In this document: positions 7,914-16,781 of the stretch, piece after piece
Position numbering within the stretch: position 1 is the first letter of the stretch
Layout of the letters: every line of letters starts with the position of its first letter
From: PCPOR2b sp965220385
GTDB taxonomy: Bacteria; Poribacteria; WGA-4E; PCPOR2b
Direction of reading: 5' to 3'
NCBI GenBank assembly: GCA_965220385.1
Contig: OZ244825.1
Location: forward strand, 1,054,001 to 1,118,000
DNA: 64,000 nucleotides
Translations under genes and position numbers: made by a program
The notes under the pieces: model-generated
What the model was told of the DNA's origin: nothing
Databases searched by the model: none
What the model saw: the letters and a program-made list of their open reading frames with translations, nothing else

Positions 7914-8912
7914 CTACGCACCAATCCTCTCAAAGCGGATGCGCGGATCCAGCCACGCCAGCAGAATATCTGACAGCAGGGTGCCCACAACCGTGAGACT
8001 GCTCAAAATCATCACGATGCTACCCACCAAGAACATATCCTCCCCCAAAGCCGCCGCCAAGAGTACCGGTCCAAGCGTTTCCAAACCCAGCGTTTGAGAG
8101 ACAATGATCTCGCCACTGACGATAAACGGCAACGTCCAGCCGATGGTACTAATGAGCGGGTTGATTGCGACCCGGACCGGATACTTTATAATCAGGCGCC
8201 GTTCCGGCAACCCTTTCGCCCGCGCGGTGGTAACGTACTGTTTGTTTTTTTCGTCAAGCAGAGTCGCGCGGAGAATGCGGATGAGCGATGCAGTGCCAGC
8301 ACTGGCAATGACCACGATGGGCAGCCAAATATTCCCCAGCAGATCAACGAATTTGCCAATAGACCAGGGCGCCCCCTTATACTCTATAGAAAAAAGACCC
8401 GTAATCGCCCTTCCCGTACTGGAAAATACCCAATACCCAAGTGCCAACGCCAGCAAAAAGTTCGGTAAAGCGAGTCCAACAAAGCCGATGATCGTGGCGA
8501 CATAATCCCCGACCGAATATTGCCTTAGCGCGGAATAAATGCCGATCGGGATAGCTATCAGCCAAGTGACCACCAAAGAAACTATCGCTATCGTTGCGGA
8601 CATCGGCAGCCGTTCCATAATAACGTCCTTCACCGGGCGTTGGTAGATAAAGGATCTCCCCATTTCGCCCTTCAGGAGAAAATTGCTCATCCACAGAACG
8701 TACTGCAGCACCGCAGGCCGGTCAAGACCGTACTGCCGATAAATTGCCTCAATTTGACCCTGATCCATTATGAACCCGGTGCGTTCGAGGTTTTGCACAT
8801 AGGTCTCCACATAGCTACCGGGCGGGAGCAAGATCGTGGCAAACGAGATAACGGAGATCAGAAAAAGCAGCGGTATGATAAGTATAAGCCGGCGCACGAT
8901 AAACGCTCTCAT
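7914..8912 (-). CDS. Peptide ABC transporter permease (OppB/DppB-type)
   Basis: 332-aa inner-membrane permease. N-terminal segment RRLILIIPLLFLISVISFATILL, a periplasmic region containing IYRQYGLDRPAVLQYVLWMSN and GRSFIYQRPV typical of DppB, then the permease domain with TIAIVSLVVTWLIAIPIGIYSALR and the EAA loop YVTTARAKGLPERRLIIKY (near 225-245). The C-terminus LLSDILLAWLDPRIRFE matches the family. Start ATG at 8912, 71 bp after the phosphotransferase stop, so likely co-transcribed with it and with the substrate-binding protein. Confidence 0.94.
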   Translation of the reverse strand: MRAFIVRRLILIIPLLFLISVISFATILLPPGSYVETYVQNLERTGFIMDQGQIEAIYRQYGLDRPAVLQYVLWMSNFLLKGEMGRSFIYQRPVKDVIMERLPMSATIAIVSLVVTWLIAIPIGIYSALRQYSVGDYVATIIGFVGLALPNFLLALALGYWVFSSTGRAITGLFSIEYKGAPWSIGKFVDLLGNIWLPIVVIASAGTASLIRILRATLLDEKNKQYVTTARAKGLPERRLIIKYPVRVAINPLISTIGWTLPFIVSGEIIVSQTLGLETLGPVLLAAALGEDMFLVGSIVMILSSLTVVGTLLSDILLAWLDPRIRFERIGA

Positions 8913-8983
8913 TGGTCTGCGCTCCTTGCGAAGGTGGAATCGTTCGTCAGAAAGATCAACTAACTAATTCTGCGTGTCCCAAC

Positions 8984-9937
8984 TCAACCTACAAGCTTTT
9001 CAAATGCTTGGGTTATGAAAAGGTTATAACTTTCCCGAATCGCTTGTTCAGTGATGTCAAGTCTACCGAAAGGTTGGAAGAATGCTGCCCATTCGACAAG
9101 ATTAGAATCCGCGAGCCGGACGAAGCGCAGGGCAGCGCATAAATCCCAATAAGGAAGATTGGTGTAATCGAGTGACATCAGTGATTTGTAGTGATGTGTG
9201 AAACAATTCATGGCATCGATTCCGAATATTATTGCAAGGTCTAAACGACTGATAGCAAAATCGGTGAGCGGTTCCCCTAAGGTTGCATCCTCCCAGTCAA
9301 TTAATGCCACCAGTATGTCATCATGCCACAATACATTCCCCGGCCAAAAATCCCCATGTAGCAGTACAGAGGGGTTCCGTTGTGGTACTGGAAAAATGGA
9401 TTCCAAGGTATTGCGAATACGTCCTTCGTCTAGCGATTCATCAACCGCTGCGGCCCCACTTCGAAACACTTCAGCATAGCCATCAGCTTTTTTAGGAAGA
9501 AAAGATACATCCAGATTTGAGCAATCTATACTGTGAATATTAACTAAGTGCGTGGCTAACTGAAGGATATAATCAGCTAAATTCGATGGGGCAAATTCCG
9601 CCTTGCCCTCAATATATTCGATAACTAGGTAGGGCGTCGCGAAAATCTCGCCCGATCCATCCAGGAGATAGGGGGTTGGTGTGGATAGGTCCAAGGACTG
9701 CATCATTTGCAAGAGTCTGAATTCGTCCGCTGCTGCACCCGGATTCCGTTTGAGCGCCCCGTGATTAGGGCGACGGACAATCACTCTTTGCGCTTTGCCA
9801 TCCGGACATTCAATCTCAAGCGCGGTCATCTGCGCCGAACTGCCGCCTGTTAGATCCCATGCTCGGAGCAACCTGCTATGGGGGGCGAGCCGCTGAACGA
9901 GCTGTTCAAATTTTCGGTTTTCGCGGAAGGTCGCCAT
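8984..9937 (-). CDS. Phosphotransferase family (APH/choline-kinase fold) protein
   Basis: 317-aa small-molecule kinase of the aminoglycoside phosphotransferase fold. The catalytic loop LLHGDFWPGNVLWHDD (near 190-205; H-G-D-x-x-x-x-N) and the metal-binding IDWEDATLGEP (near 210-222; D in the DFG position) are intact. The N-lobe has YLVIEYIEGKAEF as the hinge. Such proteins phosphorylate aminoglycosides, choline, homoserine, fructosamines or other hydroxyl compounds, so resistance should not be assumed. It lies between the substrate-binding protein gene (77-bp gap) and the OppB-type permease (71-bp gap) on the same strand, so it may phosphorylate the imported compound or a breakdown product; that is inference. 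Confidence 0.87.
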   Translation of the reverse strand: MATFRENRKFEQLVQRLAPHSRLLRAWDLTGGSSAQMTALEIECPDGKAQRVIVRRPNHGALKRNPGAAADEFRLLQMMQSLDLSTPTPYLLDGSGEIFATPYLVIEYIEGKAEFAPSNLADYILQLATHLVNIHSIDCSNLDVSFLPKKADGYAEVFRSGAAAVDESLDEGRIRNTLESIFPVPQRNPSVLLHGDFWPGNVLWHDDILVALIDWEDATLGEPLTDFAISRLDLAIIFGIDAMNCFTHHYKSLMSLDYTNLPYWDLCAALRFVRLADSNLVEWAAFFQPFGRLDITEQAIRESYNLFITQAFEKLVG

Positions 9938-10013
9938 GCACCGATAATCTCCTTATAAGGAATTTTTCCTGACAGGAACAAGGTTGCTAAGTCTCTGTTA
10001 CCGTTTAGGCTTG

Positions 10014-12113
10014 CTATTGCGGCGTTTTAAAGAAAAGCTGCTCCATACCGTAATCCAAAGCGCGGTCAAAAGGGTAGCCGTCTTTTATCACATTGCCTAA
10101 GTCAGCATTGTACACGCTCGGAACTCTCATCCTACCGACGGGCCAAATGGTGACATAGTGTTGTGAGAACCAATCCACAAGATCTGCGTAAAGTGCCTCC
10201 CCTGCTTCGGACTGGGGCGGAACAACCTTCCGAGCAACGTGTAGGTCGAAAAACTCCTGCAAGTAAGGCGGGGGTTTCCGTCCAGATTCGCCGTTTGTGT
10301 TGAAGTACATCTCTGACATCGGCGCCCAGTGCCCCTTGAATCCGGGCCAATAGTCCTCCGAGATACCGGGTGCCCAGATGGGTTCATCGCTCCAATGGAT
10401 GGTTGCCATTAGCTTGTTGCCGTTCATCCGCTGACTGAACAACGAACTGCCAATCACGTCAAGAGTCGTGCGAATCCCTACGTTCTCAAAATAGCTCTTT
10501 AAAAGTTCGCCCAAACCAAGAAAATCGGGCGAGACTTCAGCGGTGGTAATCGTCAACTCGAAACGATTACCGTTTGGGGCGGTTCGGAAGCCGTCAGCGT
10601 CGCGTTCGATCATGCCAATTTCGTCGAGCAGCCTGTTAGATGTTTCGGGATCAAAGGTCTCTTTGGTAAAGCCATCAAGCGTGTAATGACCGAAGTAGAG
10701 CGTATTGTTCACGTCCTCCTTATCAATTGCACTGGCTATTGCACTGCCAAAACGTGGATCGGACACAAGTTGCTGCCAAACGCTGCCCTCAGTTTCATAG
10801 TCGTAGTCGTGATTGAGAAATAGGATCGGTGGGTTGTTAATTGAACCATGGAGGACCGTCCTAATGTTGGAACGCTCCGCATTTTCCCGGTAGAGAGGCA
10901 TCTCTCGAATCTGGGCAAAAGAGGTAACCACATCATATTCTCCAGCAGCCGTTTTCAGAACGATAGATTGGAGTTGGTTTGAAACCTCCGCCTCGATCCG
11001 GTCGATGTAGGGAAGTTGGTTGCCCGCGATATCGACCTTCCAGTAGTACGGGTTACGAACTGCCCTGACCACAGAGCTAGTAACCTCCTCAGCTATCCAC
11101 GGAGTCAATGAAGGAACACCCACACCATGTTCGCGGTATAATTCCCAGTGGCGCATGTCTTTGAGAATGACAAGATCTTCCCACGTCCTAATCTCCAACG
11201 CGTCAAGGATCGGTTGAATCTTTGACATGTCGGTGTAATCCGCATGGAACCGCTTAATGAAGTGGGCGGGTCTAAAAAGTAAGGTATAATCTGGAATCCA
11301 AGAAGATAGTTCTGCCAAGAATTGACCATAAGGGGCATCAAACGTGACTGTGAAGGTCAGATCATCAATGATAGTGACTTTTCCGGGGGTGCCATCGGCA
11401 CGCCCCAACGTTCTGGCTTTGATAGGAAAGGTTGGGTAAATTCGCTCATCGCCGTAAAGTTCAAAGGTCATGCGCACATCTTCGGTGGTAACCGGCACGC
11501 CATCAGACCATTTGATACCTTCGCGGATGGTCAGTGTGTATTGGGTGAAGTCCCGACTAATCTCGTAGCTACTTACAATAGCGGGAAGCGGGTCTTTGGT
11601 GCTCTGATCGGGCGCCCTGAGAATCGTCATACCCATTGCCAACGCCACTTCGTGCATAGAGCCGTTGAGGTTGGTAGTGCGGATAGTACCGCCGTAACGA
11701 CCAACCTCCCAATCAAGCCACTTTTCGGAGTTCAGCACCCCAGGTCCCACGACGAATGGTTCTACGGGGAGGCGCGCGGAGATCGGCGGTAATTTGCCGG
11801 TAGCAACTAAGTCGGCAAAGAACGGCACTTCGTTGTAGGTAGGGGGCACCGGATACTTCTGGCGGCGAACTGAAATGGGATTCGATGCCAATGCAATGCC
11901 TGTGTTTAAAACCTTTACCCGGTTTGAAGGGGACGGAATTGCAGGTGCCACATGAGATTCTGTCGAACCAGTAGCTTCGACTGCTTCTGCTGCGCTGTGA
12001 GCGCTGCCGTCAGCGGAAGTGTCAGTCACATCTCCACGACAAGCAACGACGGCAACTGCGACACAGATGAAGAAACATATAATCTCTCGGTATTTCGCTG
12101 CTGTACGCTTCAT
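10014..12113 (-). CDS. ABC transporter substrate-binding lipoprotein, family 5
   Basis: 699-aa extracytoplasmic receptor for the peptide-type importer. The N-terminus has a hydrophobic core ending in VVAC (Cys 25), a lipobox, followed by a Ser/Thr/Glu-rich linker. The SBP_bac_5 domain begins after about residue 140 with the family motif TLTIREGIKWSDGVPVTTED (near 195-215) and the later EAEVSNQLQSIVLKTAAGEYD. It is longer than E. coli DppA (about 535 aa); the extra sequence is mainly N-terminal (KLPPISARLPVEPFVVGPG), a variant common in Chloroflexi and Poribacteria-like genomes. First gene of the transporter set; peptides, opines or glycosidic compounds are all possible ligands. Confidence 0.93.
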   Translation of the reverse strand: MKRTAAKYREIICFFICVAVAVVACRGDVTDTSADGSAHSAAEAVEATGSTESHVAPAIPSPSNRVKVLNTGIALASNPISVRRQKYPVPPTYNEVPFFADLVATGKLPPISARLPVEPFVVGPGVLNSEKWLDWEVGRYGGTIRTTNLNGSMHEVALAMGMTILRAPDQSTKDPLPAIVSSYEISRDFTQYTLTIREGIKWSDGVPVTTEDVRMTFELYGDERIYPTFPIKARTLGRADGTPGKVTIIDDLTFTVTFDAPYGQFLAELSSWIPDYTLLFRPAHFIKRFHADYTDMSKIQPILDALEIRTWEDLVILKDMRHWELYREHGVGVPSLTPWIAEEVTSSVVRAVRNPYYWKVDIAGNQLPYIDRIEAEVSNQLQSIVLKTAAGEYDVVTSFAQIREMPLYRENAERSNIRTVLHGSINNPPILFLNHDYDYETEGSVWQQLVSDPRFGSAIASAIDKEDVNNTLYFGHYTLDGFTKETFDPETSNRLLDEIGMIERDADGFRTAPNGNRFELTITTAEVSPDFLGLGELLKSYFENVGIRTTLDVIGSSLFSQRMNGNKLMATIHWSDEPIWAPGISEDYWPGFKGHWAPMSEMYFNTNGESGRKPPPYLQEFFDLHVARKVVPPQSEAGEALYADLVDWFSQHYVTIWPVGRMRVPSVYNADLGNVIKDGYPFDRALDYGMEQLFFKTPQ

Positions 12114-12134
12114 GTGTTCTTCGTGCTGTTACAG

Positions 12135-12360
12135 GTAGGAGTTACGCAGTTCAGTTTGTAGTAGCGCAATTCATTGCGCGTCGGAAATAGTGTCCTGTCG
12201 CTTTGAATCCCGCCTGCCTGCTCCCGGCTTGTCGGAGTCCCGCCTGTCCCGATTTATCGGGCCTGCCCCGATCTTATCGGGGGATTTATCGGGAATTTAT
12301 CGGGGCGGTGATGAATCGCCGAACTACAAAGCTTTAAGTGTTCAAATGCGTAAGTCCTAG
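12135..12360. mobile_element. MITE-like element, family 2, complete copy
   Basis: About 226 bp in the 273-bp gap between the substrate-binding protein and a Gfo/Idh/MocA gene. Left end GTAGGAGTTACGCAGTT (12135) and right end AATGCGTAAGTCCTAG (to 12360) are inverted copies of a TAGGACTTACGCA terminal repeat. The centre contains GTAGTAGCGCAATTCATTGC and, near the right end, GATGAATCGCCGAACTACA, which form a second, inner inverted pair. The core has the same CCCGATTTATCGGG palindromes as family 1. No open reading frame. The TAGGACTTACGCA end is shared by IS-derived elements in other bacteria. Confidence 0.6.
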
Positions 12361-12386
12361 CAGGTTTAGGATTATCTCTTGTGTTA

Positions 12387-13430
12387 TTATCCACTGAGGA
12401 CTTCGCGCTCACGATCTGATCCTGACAAGGGGAGTTCTGTCCACGCTGCATTCCGGGCGTGTGAAGCGTGAAAACCTACAATGGCTTCCAGTGTATCGAA
12501 CGCTTCGGAGGCAGGATACGGAAATTCAGCCCCGTCGTCAAGCCATGTGACAATCTCGGAAACCGCCCGATCCATTCCCGATACACCATCGTTCGCACTG
12601 TCCCACTGTTCATGACGACCATCCCAATATTCAAGGGCAATGCTGCTGCCATCGGAGATAGCGCGACCCTCAGTGCCGTTGAGGGTAATCTGTCCCGGAA
12701 CTGCGGCATAGTCCCCCGCGTCTACCGTAACCATCACCCCACCCTCCAATTTTATGACACCCCAACCACCAGGGTCCCGAAATGCGGGTCCTCTACAGTC
12801 GGGTTTGCCAGCCAGATCGAGCGTACCCGAAACTGCCTCAATTTTTCGGCCGGTCAGCATGAGAAGCGCGTCAATCATGTGGGTGCCAACGTTCCCCAGT
12901 CTACCGGATCCCCACTGCAACAACCCGGAGGTCAGGTCGCCTAAGCCACCTCCAGCGATAAGCTCTCGCAGCCGTCGGTGGTTCAGATTAAACCGCCGTT
13001 GGTGATTGAGAACCAAAAGCGCACCAGTTTCGTCACATGCCTCAATCATCCGCCCCGCGTCCGAGAGTCGCGTCGCTATAGGTTTCTCACAGTAGATGGC
13101 TCGAACCCCACGTTCGGCGCACGCAGCGGTAGGGTCCGCATGTACCGGTGCATACGTTGCCACGCTCACAATATCGAGTGCCTCCTGCGCCAGCATCTCG
13201 TTCCAATCCGCATAGGTCGTTGCCCCTGCGCGTTGTGCGAAGCGTTCTCGCCGTCCAGCATCGCGGCTGCTTCCGGCAACCAGATCCACACGCGGATGGT
13301 TGGACAGAGAGGCAAAGTGTGTGCCATCGAGGTCAACGACATTTTGACCGAGGGCGTCCCCGGAAACTTGGTCTGCCCCGCCGATAAAACCGAGCCCGAT
13401 GATACCCGCCCGATAGGTTGCGTTGCTCAT
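12387..13430 (-). CDS. Gfo/Idh/MocA family oxidoreductase
   Basis: 347-aa NAD(P)-dependent sugar or polyol dehydrogenase-like protein. N-terminal Rossmann fold with GIIGLGFIGG (residues 9-18), and the family-defining Lys in YCEKPIATR (near 105-113), which is the catalytic EKP motif. The C-terminal beta-sheet domain follows, with GNVGTHMIDALLML carrying the conserved His that acts with the Lys. Substrate is unknown; inositol, glucose-fructose, scyllo-inositol and amino-sugar dehydrogenases share this architecture. It lies downstream of phnX on the same strand, with a family 1 repeat element between. Confidence 0.92.
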   Translation of the reverse strand: MSNATYRAGIIGLGFIGGADQVSGDALGQNVVDLDGTHFASLSNHPRVDLVAGSSRDAGRRERFAQRAGATTYADWNEMLAQEALDIVSVATYAPVHADPTAACAERGVRAIYCEKPIATRLSDAGRMIEACDETGALLVLNHQRRFNLNHRRLRELIAGGGLGDLTSGLLQWGSGRLGNVGTHMIDALLMLTGRKIEAVSGTLDLAGKPDCRGPAFRDPGGWGVIKLEGGVMVTVDAGDYAAVPGQITLNGTEGRAISDGSSIALEYWDGRHEQWDSANDGVSGMDRAVSEIVTWLDDGAEFPYPASEAFDTLEAIVGFHASHARNAAWTELPLSGSDREREVLSG

Positions 13431-13474
13431 AATCTGCGCTCCTAAAATAGCTCAAATCGAGCCGATAGTATATT

Positions 13475-13685
13475 TATAGTCGATTAAAGAAATCAGTAGA
13501 CATTTACCCATAACTCCGCGCGTTGCGACATCTCTACAGTCCGCCCTTGGTATTGCCTGTCCCCTAGTCTCGCCTGTCCCGCCTGTCCCGATCCATCGGG
13601 GATTCATCGGGGATAAAATCGGGGCAGGATTTAGGGGGTTGGCTGTGTATTAGGAGTGTCTAACGTAATTCTGAAATCTACCATC
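13475..13685. mobile_element. MITE-like element, family 1, copy C
   Basis: About 210 bp filling most of the gap between the Gfo/Idh/MocA gene and phnX. Left end TATAGTCGATTAAAGAAATC leads into AGTAGACATTTACCCATAAC, which recurs almost unchanged in the 38182 copy. The right end, complement ATGGTAGATTTCAGAATTAC, mirrors the left. The core carries CCTGTCCCGATCCATCGGGG and GGATTTAGGGGGTTGG. The right end nearly touches the phnX stop codon at 13692. Confidence 0.65.
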
Positions 13686-13691
13686 TATCCG

Positions 13692-14531
13692 TTACGGTCT
13701 ATCGCCCTGTCGTAACCGTTCCTCAATCAGATCCAGAATTGGCGGCACATCCCAAATCCCATCCACTACATAATGTGCGCCCGTCTGATACATCCGCCGA
13801 TACGCCTCTGCTAACTTGGTTTCCTGCACATCTTGGGGCAAGTCTGCAATCTCCTGCTCGTTAAGTCCAATTTCATTGCCAGTCTTCGCGAGGCCAACTG
13901 TCCACATGCCAGCGTTCAACCCTTCTTCGATGTCTGGCAGGGTATCCCCAACCTTCACAATCGCCTCCATCGGATAAATACCCAAATTCATTGCGTTTTG
14001 CAGGCACATCCACGGTTCAGGACGACCTTCAGGCACATCACTCGCGCAAACCGTCGTGTCCGGTGTGTAACCACGATCCCTCGCCTCTTTGAAGAGAAGC
14101 TCCATCATTTCGCGGAGGTATCCAGTAGTGGAGCCAATTTTCAGTCCGCGGCTCCGGAACTCAGCAACCGCTTCTAACGTACCGGGAATGAGATCCGCAT
14201 AGTCCGCGAGGCAAGCCAACTGAAGCGGAATAAATTCTTGGAACATCGCTTCGATATCGTCTTCGTTAGGATTACGACCATGCGCCTCCTGCCATCGCTG
14301 TGCCACCGATTCAATCTGCGAAATCTTCCGAATGTGGACTTTTTTGTGCGCCCCCATCGGTACACGCGCTTCTTCGATGGTGATTGGAACGTTCTTGCGA
14401 TTGTAGACTTCAACGAATACTACGGCGGGTGCGTAACATCCATAATCCATAGTCGTTCCCGCCCAGTCCAGAATTACTGCTTTTAACGAACCGCGATAGG
14501 TTCGCTGATGGGTATATTCAAGTTTTGTCAA
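13692..14531 (-). CDS. phnX: Phosphonoacetaldehyde hydrolase
   Basis: 279-aa HAD-superfamily enzyme that hydrolyses phosphonoacetaldehyde to acetaldehyde and phosphate, the second step of 2-aminoethylphosphonate use. The nucleophile motif is DWAGTT (Asp 22). The cap domain Schiff-base lysine is in VPMGAHKKVHI (Lys 63, aligned from memory with Lys 53 of Bacillus cereus PhnX). GSTTGYLREMM and DVPEGRPEPWMC are near-identical to known PhnX, and VGDTLPDIEEGLNAGMWTVG holds the acidic HAD motif IV. Length matches the family (265-280 aa). The start is TTG at 14531, with AAAGG upstream. The usual partner PhnW is not in the window, so the aldehyde source is unknown. Confidence 0.93.
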   Translation of the reverse strand: MTKLEYTHQRTYRGSLKAVILDWAGTTMDYGCYAPAVVFVEVYNRKNVPITIEEARVPMGAHKKVHIRKISQIESVAQRWQEAHGRNPNEDDIEAMFQEFIPLQLACLADYADLIPGTLEAVAEFRSRGLKIGSTTGYLREMMELLFKEARDRGYTPDTTVCASDVPEGRPEPWMCLQNAMNLGIYPMEAIVKVGDTLPDIEEGLNAGMWTVGLAKTGNEIGLNEQEIADLPQDVQETKLAEAYRRMYQTGAHYVVDGIWDVPPILDLIEERLRQGDRP

Positions 14532-14615
14532 TGGGTGACCTTTCTATAAGGGTGAAATATTGTGCTTATGTTAAAAGAACGTGATACGTAAAACGTAATG
14601 CGTGAAAACAGTAAG

Positions 14616-15689
14616 CTATCCCTGCCGCAGATCAATCTCTTTTTGCTGTTCAGCGGACTGATACATCGCCTCTGTGATGCGAGCGACGGTCAGACCGATT
14701 GCGCCGGTGTCTATCATTTCAACACGTCCTAACAAACTCCAGACAACATGCTGCTGTGAGCTCTCGTAGCCATCTCCCGTGTATCCGAGTGAGCGCATCC
14801 GCCTTTCATAGGCGTCGATATCGAAGGTCACATCCGCATCCATACCGTAGAGGTCGGTGTAAAAGGTAAAAGGATTGAGCTTAATTCCGCCCTTTGAACC
14901 CATGATGCGGTCGCCTTCGCCGCCGTCCATGTTGGCTGCCCACGCTTCCTCCACAAACATCGTGACCCCACCTTTGAAACGCACGAAGCCGGTGCCGAGT
15001 TCTTCAACATCATAGCCGCTGTGCTGACGGCGTTCTTCATCCATATCAAGCTCTTGGAAAGTGGATGCGGTTACAGTTTCGATTTCGGGATTATCGAGCA
15101 GATAAACCATGCGTGCCATGTTATAGATGGCGGTATCTAATAGTGTACCACCGCCAGCTTTTTCCCGTTGAACGAAATGGGGAGTGGCGTAACCATCAAC
15201 ATAAGGGCGTCCACGACGACGATAGTGGCTAGTCTTCACATAGTAAACGTTGCCAAGGGCATCCGCTTTAATCAGGTATTTGGCTATCTGTGTTTCTTTG
15301 GTAAAGACCGTTGCCATTTGCACTGACAACTTTTTCCCCGTTCTCTGTGCAGCTTCGTACATCGCGGTCGCTTCTGGACCAGTTCTTGCCATCGGTTTTT
15401 CACAGTAGACATGCTTTCCCGCTTCGAGCGCTGCAATTGTCACCGGAGCGTGCAGGAAGTTGGGCAGGCAGACATCTACGCTTTCAATTTCATCAATTCT
15501 CAGAAGGTCGCGATAATCGGAAAAAACGTGCGGAATATCGTACTCTTGGGCAACCCGCTGTGCTTCAGATTCATCGAGGTCTGTGACCGCAACGATCTCA
15601 ACATCGTTACGCATGGATTGATAACCACGCACATGGCTTTTACCGATGATTCCTGTGCCGATAATGCCGATCTTAAGTTTATCTGACAT
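14616..15689 (-). CDS. Gfo/Idh/MocA family oxidoreductase
   Basis: 357-aa NAD(P)-dependent oxidoreductase. Rossmann motif GIIGTGIIGKSH (residues 8-19), acidic residue in VAVTDLDE (NAD preference), catalytic Lys in YCEKPMART (near 94-102), and the conserved C-terminal DTAIYNMARMVYLL in place of the usual GG-x-x-x-D-x-G-x-H: the position of the usual second-domain His is occupied by Tyr-Asn here. Start ATG at 15689 behind AGGAGG. It lies 84 bp upstream of phnX on the same strand, suggesting joint transcription; whether it acts in phosphonate metabolism is unknown. Confidence 0.92.
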   Translation of the reverse strand: MSDKLKIGIIGTGIIGKSHVRGYQSMRNDVEIVAVTDLDESEAQRVAQEYDIPHVFSDYRDLLRIDEIESVDVCLPNFLHAPVTIAALEAGKHVYCEKPMARTGPEATAMYEAAQRTGKKLSVQMATVFTKETQIAKYLIKADALGNVYYVKTSHYRRRGRPYVDGYATPHFVQREKAGGGTLLDTAIYNMARMVYLLDNPEIETVTASTFQELDMDEERRQHSGYDVEELGTGFVRFKGGVTMFVEEAWAANMDGGEGDRIMGSKGGIKLNPFTFYTDLYGMDADVTFDIDAYERRMRSLGYTGDGYESSQQHVVWSLLGRVEMIDTGAIGLTVARITEAMYQSAEQQKEIDLRQG

Positions 15690-15770
15690 GATATCCTCCT
15701 GGGGGATACGAGAGACAAAACGTCAGACACAGAGCATTAAGTGTAAAGGTACTGCCCTCTTGCTCCGTAT

Positions 15771-16763
15771 CTATTCCTCTAAAATTGCGTTCCGTGTACG
15801 TTCGAAAATCTCGATAGCATATTTCAGGTGGGCTGGGGACATAATGTTAAACGACACCCCAAATTTCTTGGGCGTTACATCCGAGAGATTTGACCGACAT
15901 TCAGCGATCTGTCTCGCCGTGAAATCACCGTGGGCGTCGATCCGGAAGTGGTTCGCTCGCTTCGATGGATACGACCCCATCCACCACCTTCCACCGATGG
16001 TCATACGAATCTGCGAGATCCGCGGGCGGAGAATCGCACCGCAGGACTCCACATAATCAAAGAATCGTTGAGCAACCTGATGAAGCTCTCGGTTCTTAGT
16101 AAGTGTCGCGAGGAAACGCTCACGGGTCAGAAATTGTCGGGGTGCGTACTGATAGGTAGATCGAGATTCCTTGATCGAAGAGGCACCAAGGATTGTCTTT
16201 GTCGCAATCAGGAGTTCATCCGGAGCTTGGTAGGAGAAGTAGGATATGTAGGTCAGGTCGATACCAGCGCGCCGTAGGTATTCAGCAATATCAAGCACAC
16301 GCACGTCAACCCCTTCGGAGACAAGAACCATCCGTTGTTTCCGATTGAATGCAGACATCCGCATGGCACCCAGTTCATAGCCAAAGAATGCGCTGTGCGA
16401 TGCTAACAGTGATGTGAACTCACGTCCTTGCCCCTGAAACCAGCGCCCCGCAAAACGCTCAATATCCGCGAAAGAAAATTTAGCCACGGCTGCAGCATAT
16501 TCCAGCAGCTGGGAGATTGCTGCACGGGAGGCTTTACCCCGCTTGAGTTCGATGACGATACAATTTCCCTGACGATCAAGCGCGAGGAGATCGACTTTCT
16601 GAGATTTTCCGATGCGAACTTGGCGGCTGATTACGCAGATGCGCTCATCCCCAAGCAGAAGGTTCGGATCTTGCTCAAGCAGATCCTCAAAATCGCGTTC
16701 TTCTTCGAAGCGCGTCGGGTCCAGTTGGCGGAAGCCCTTTCCTTCCCATCGGTAAATTTCCAT
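15771..16763 (-). CDS. NucS/DUF91-like PD-(D/E)XK nuclease-domain protein
   Basis: 330-aa protein with an N-terminal region (FEEERDFEDLLEQDPNLLLGDERICVISRQVRIG, shown here by its first and last motifs EEERDFEDLLEQDP and VISRQV) followed by VDLLALDRQGNCIVIELKRG. That D...E-x-K arrangement (about residues 57-75) is the PD-(D/E)XK nuclease core as seen in NucS/EndoMS and other DUF91 proteins. The following ISQLLEYAAAVAKFS helix is also typical. The C-terminal 180 residues are unassigned and rich in basic and aromatic residues. A stretch of DNA repair or defence function is possible. It starts 18 bp after the VWA gene stop, so the two may be co-transcribed. Confidence 0.75.
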   Translation of the reverse strand: MEIYRWEGKGFRQLDPTRFEEERDFEDLLEQDPNLLLGDERICVISRQVRIGKSQKVDLLALDRQGNCIVIELKRGKASRAAISQLLEYAAAVAKFSFADIERFAGRWFQGQGREFTSLLASHSAFFGYELGAMRMSAFNRKQRMVLVSEGVDVRVLDIAEYLRRAGIDLTYISYFSYQAPDELLIATKTILGASSIKESRSTYQYAPRQFLTRERFLATLTKNRELHQVAQRFFDYVESCGAILRPRISQIRMTIGGRWWMGSYPSKRANHFRIDAHGDFTARQIAECRSNLSDVTPKKFGVSFNIMSPAHLKYAIEIFERTRNAILEE

Positions 16764-16781
16764 TGGGCAATCCTTTCACGA

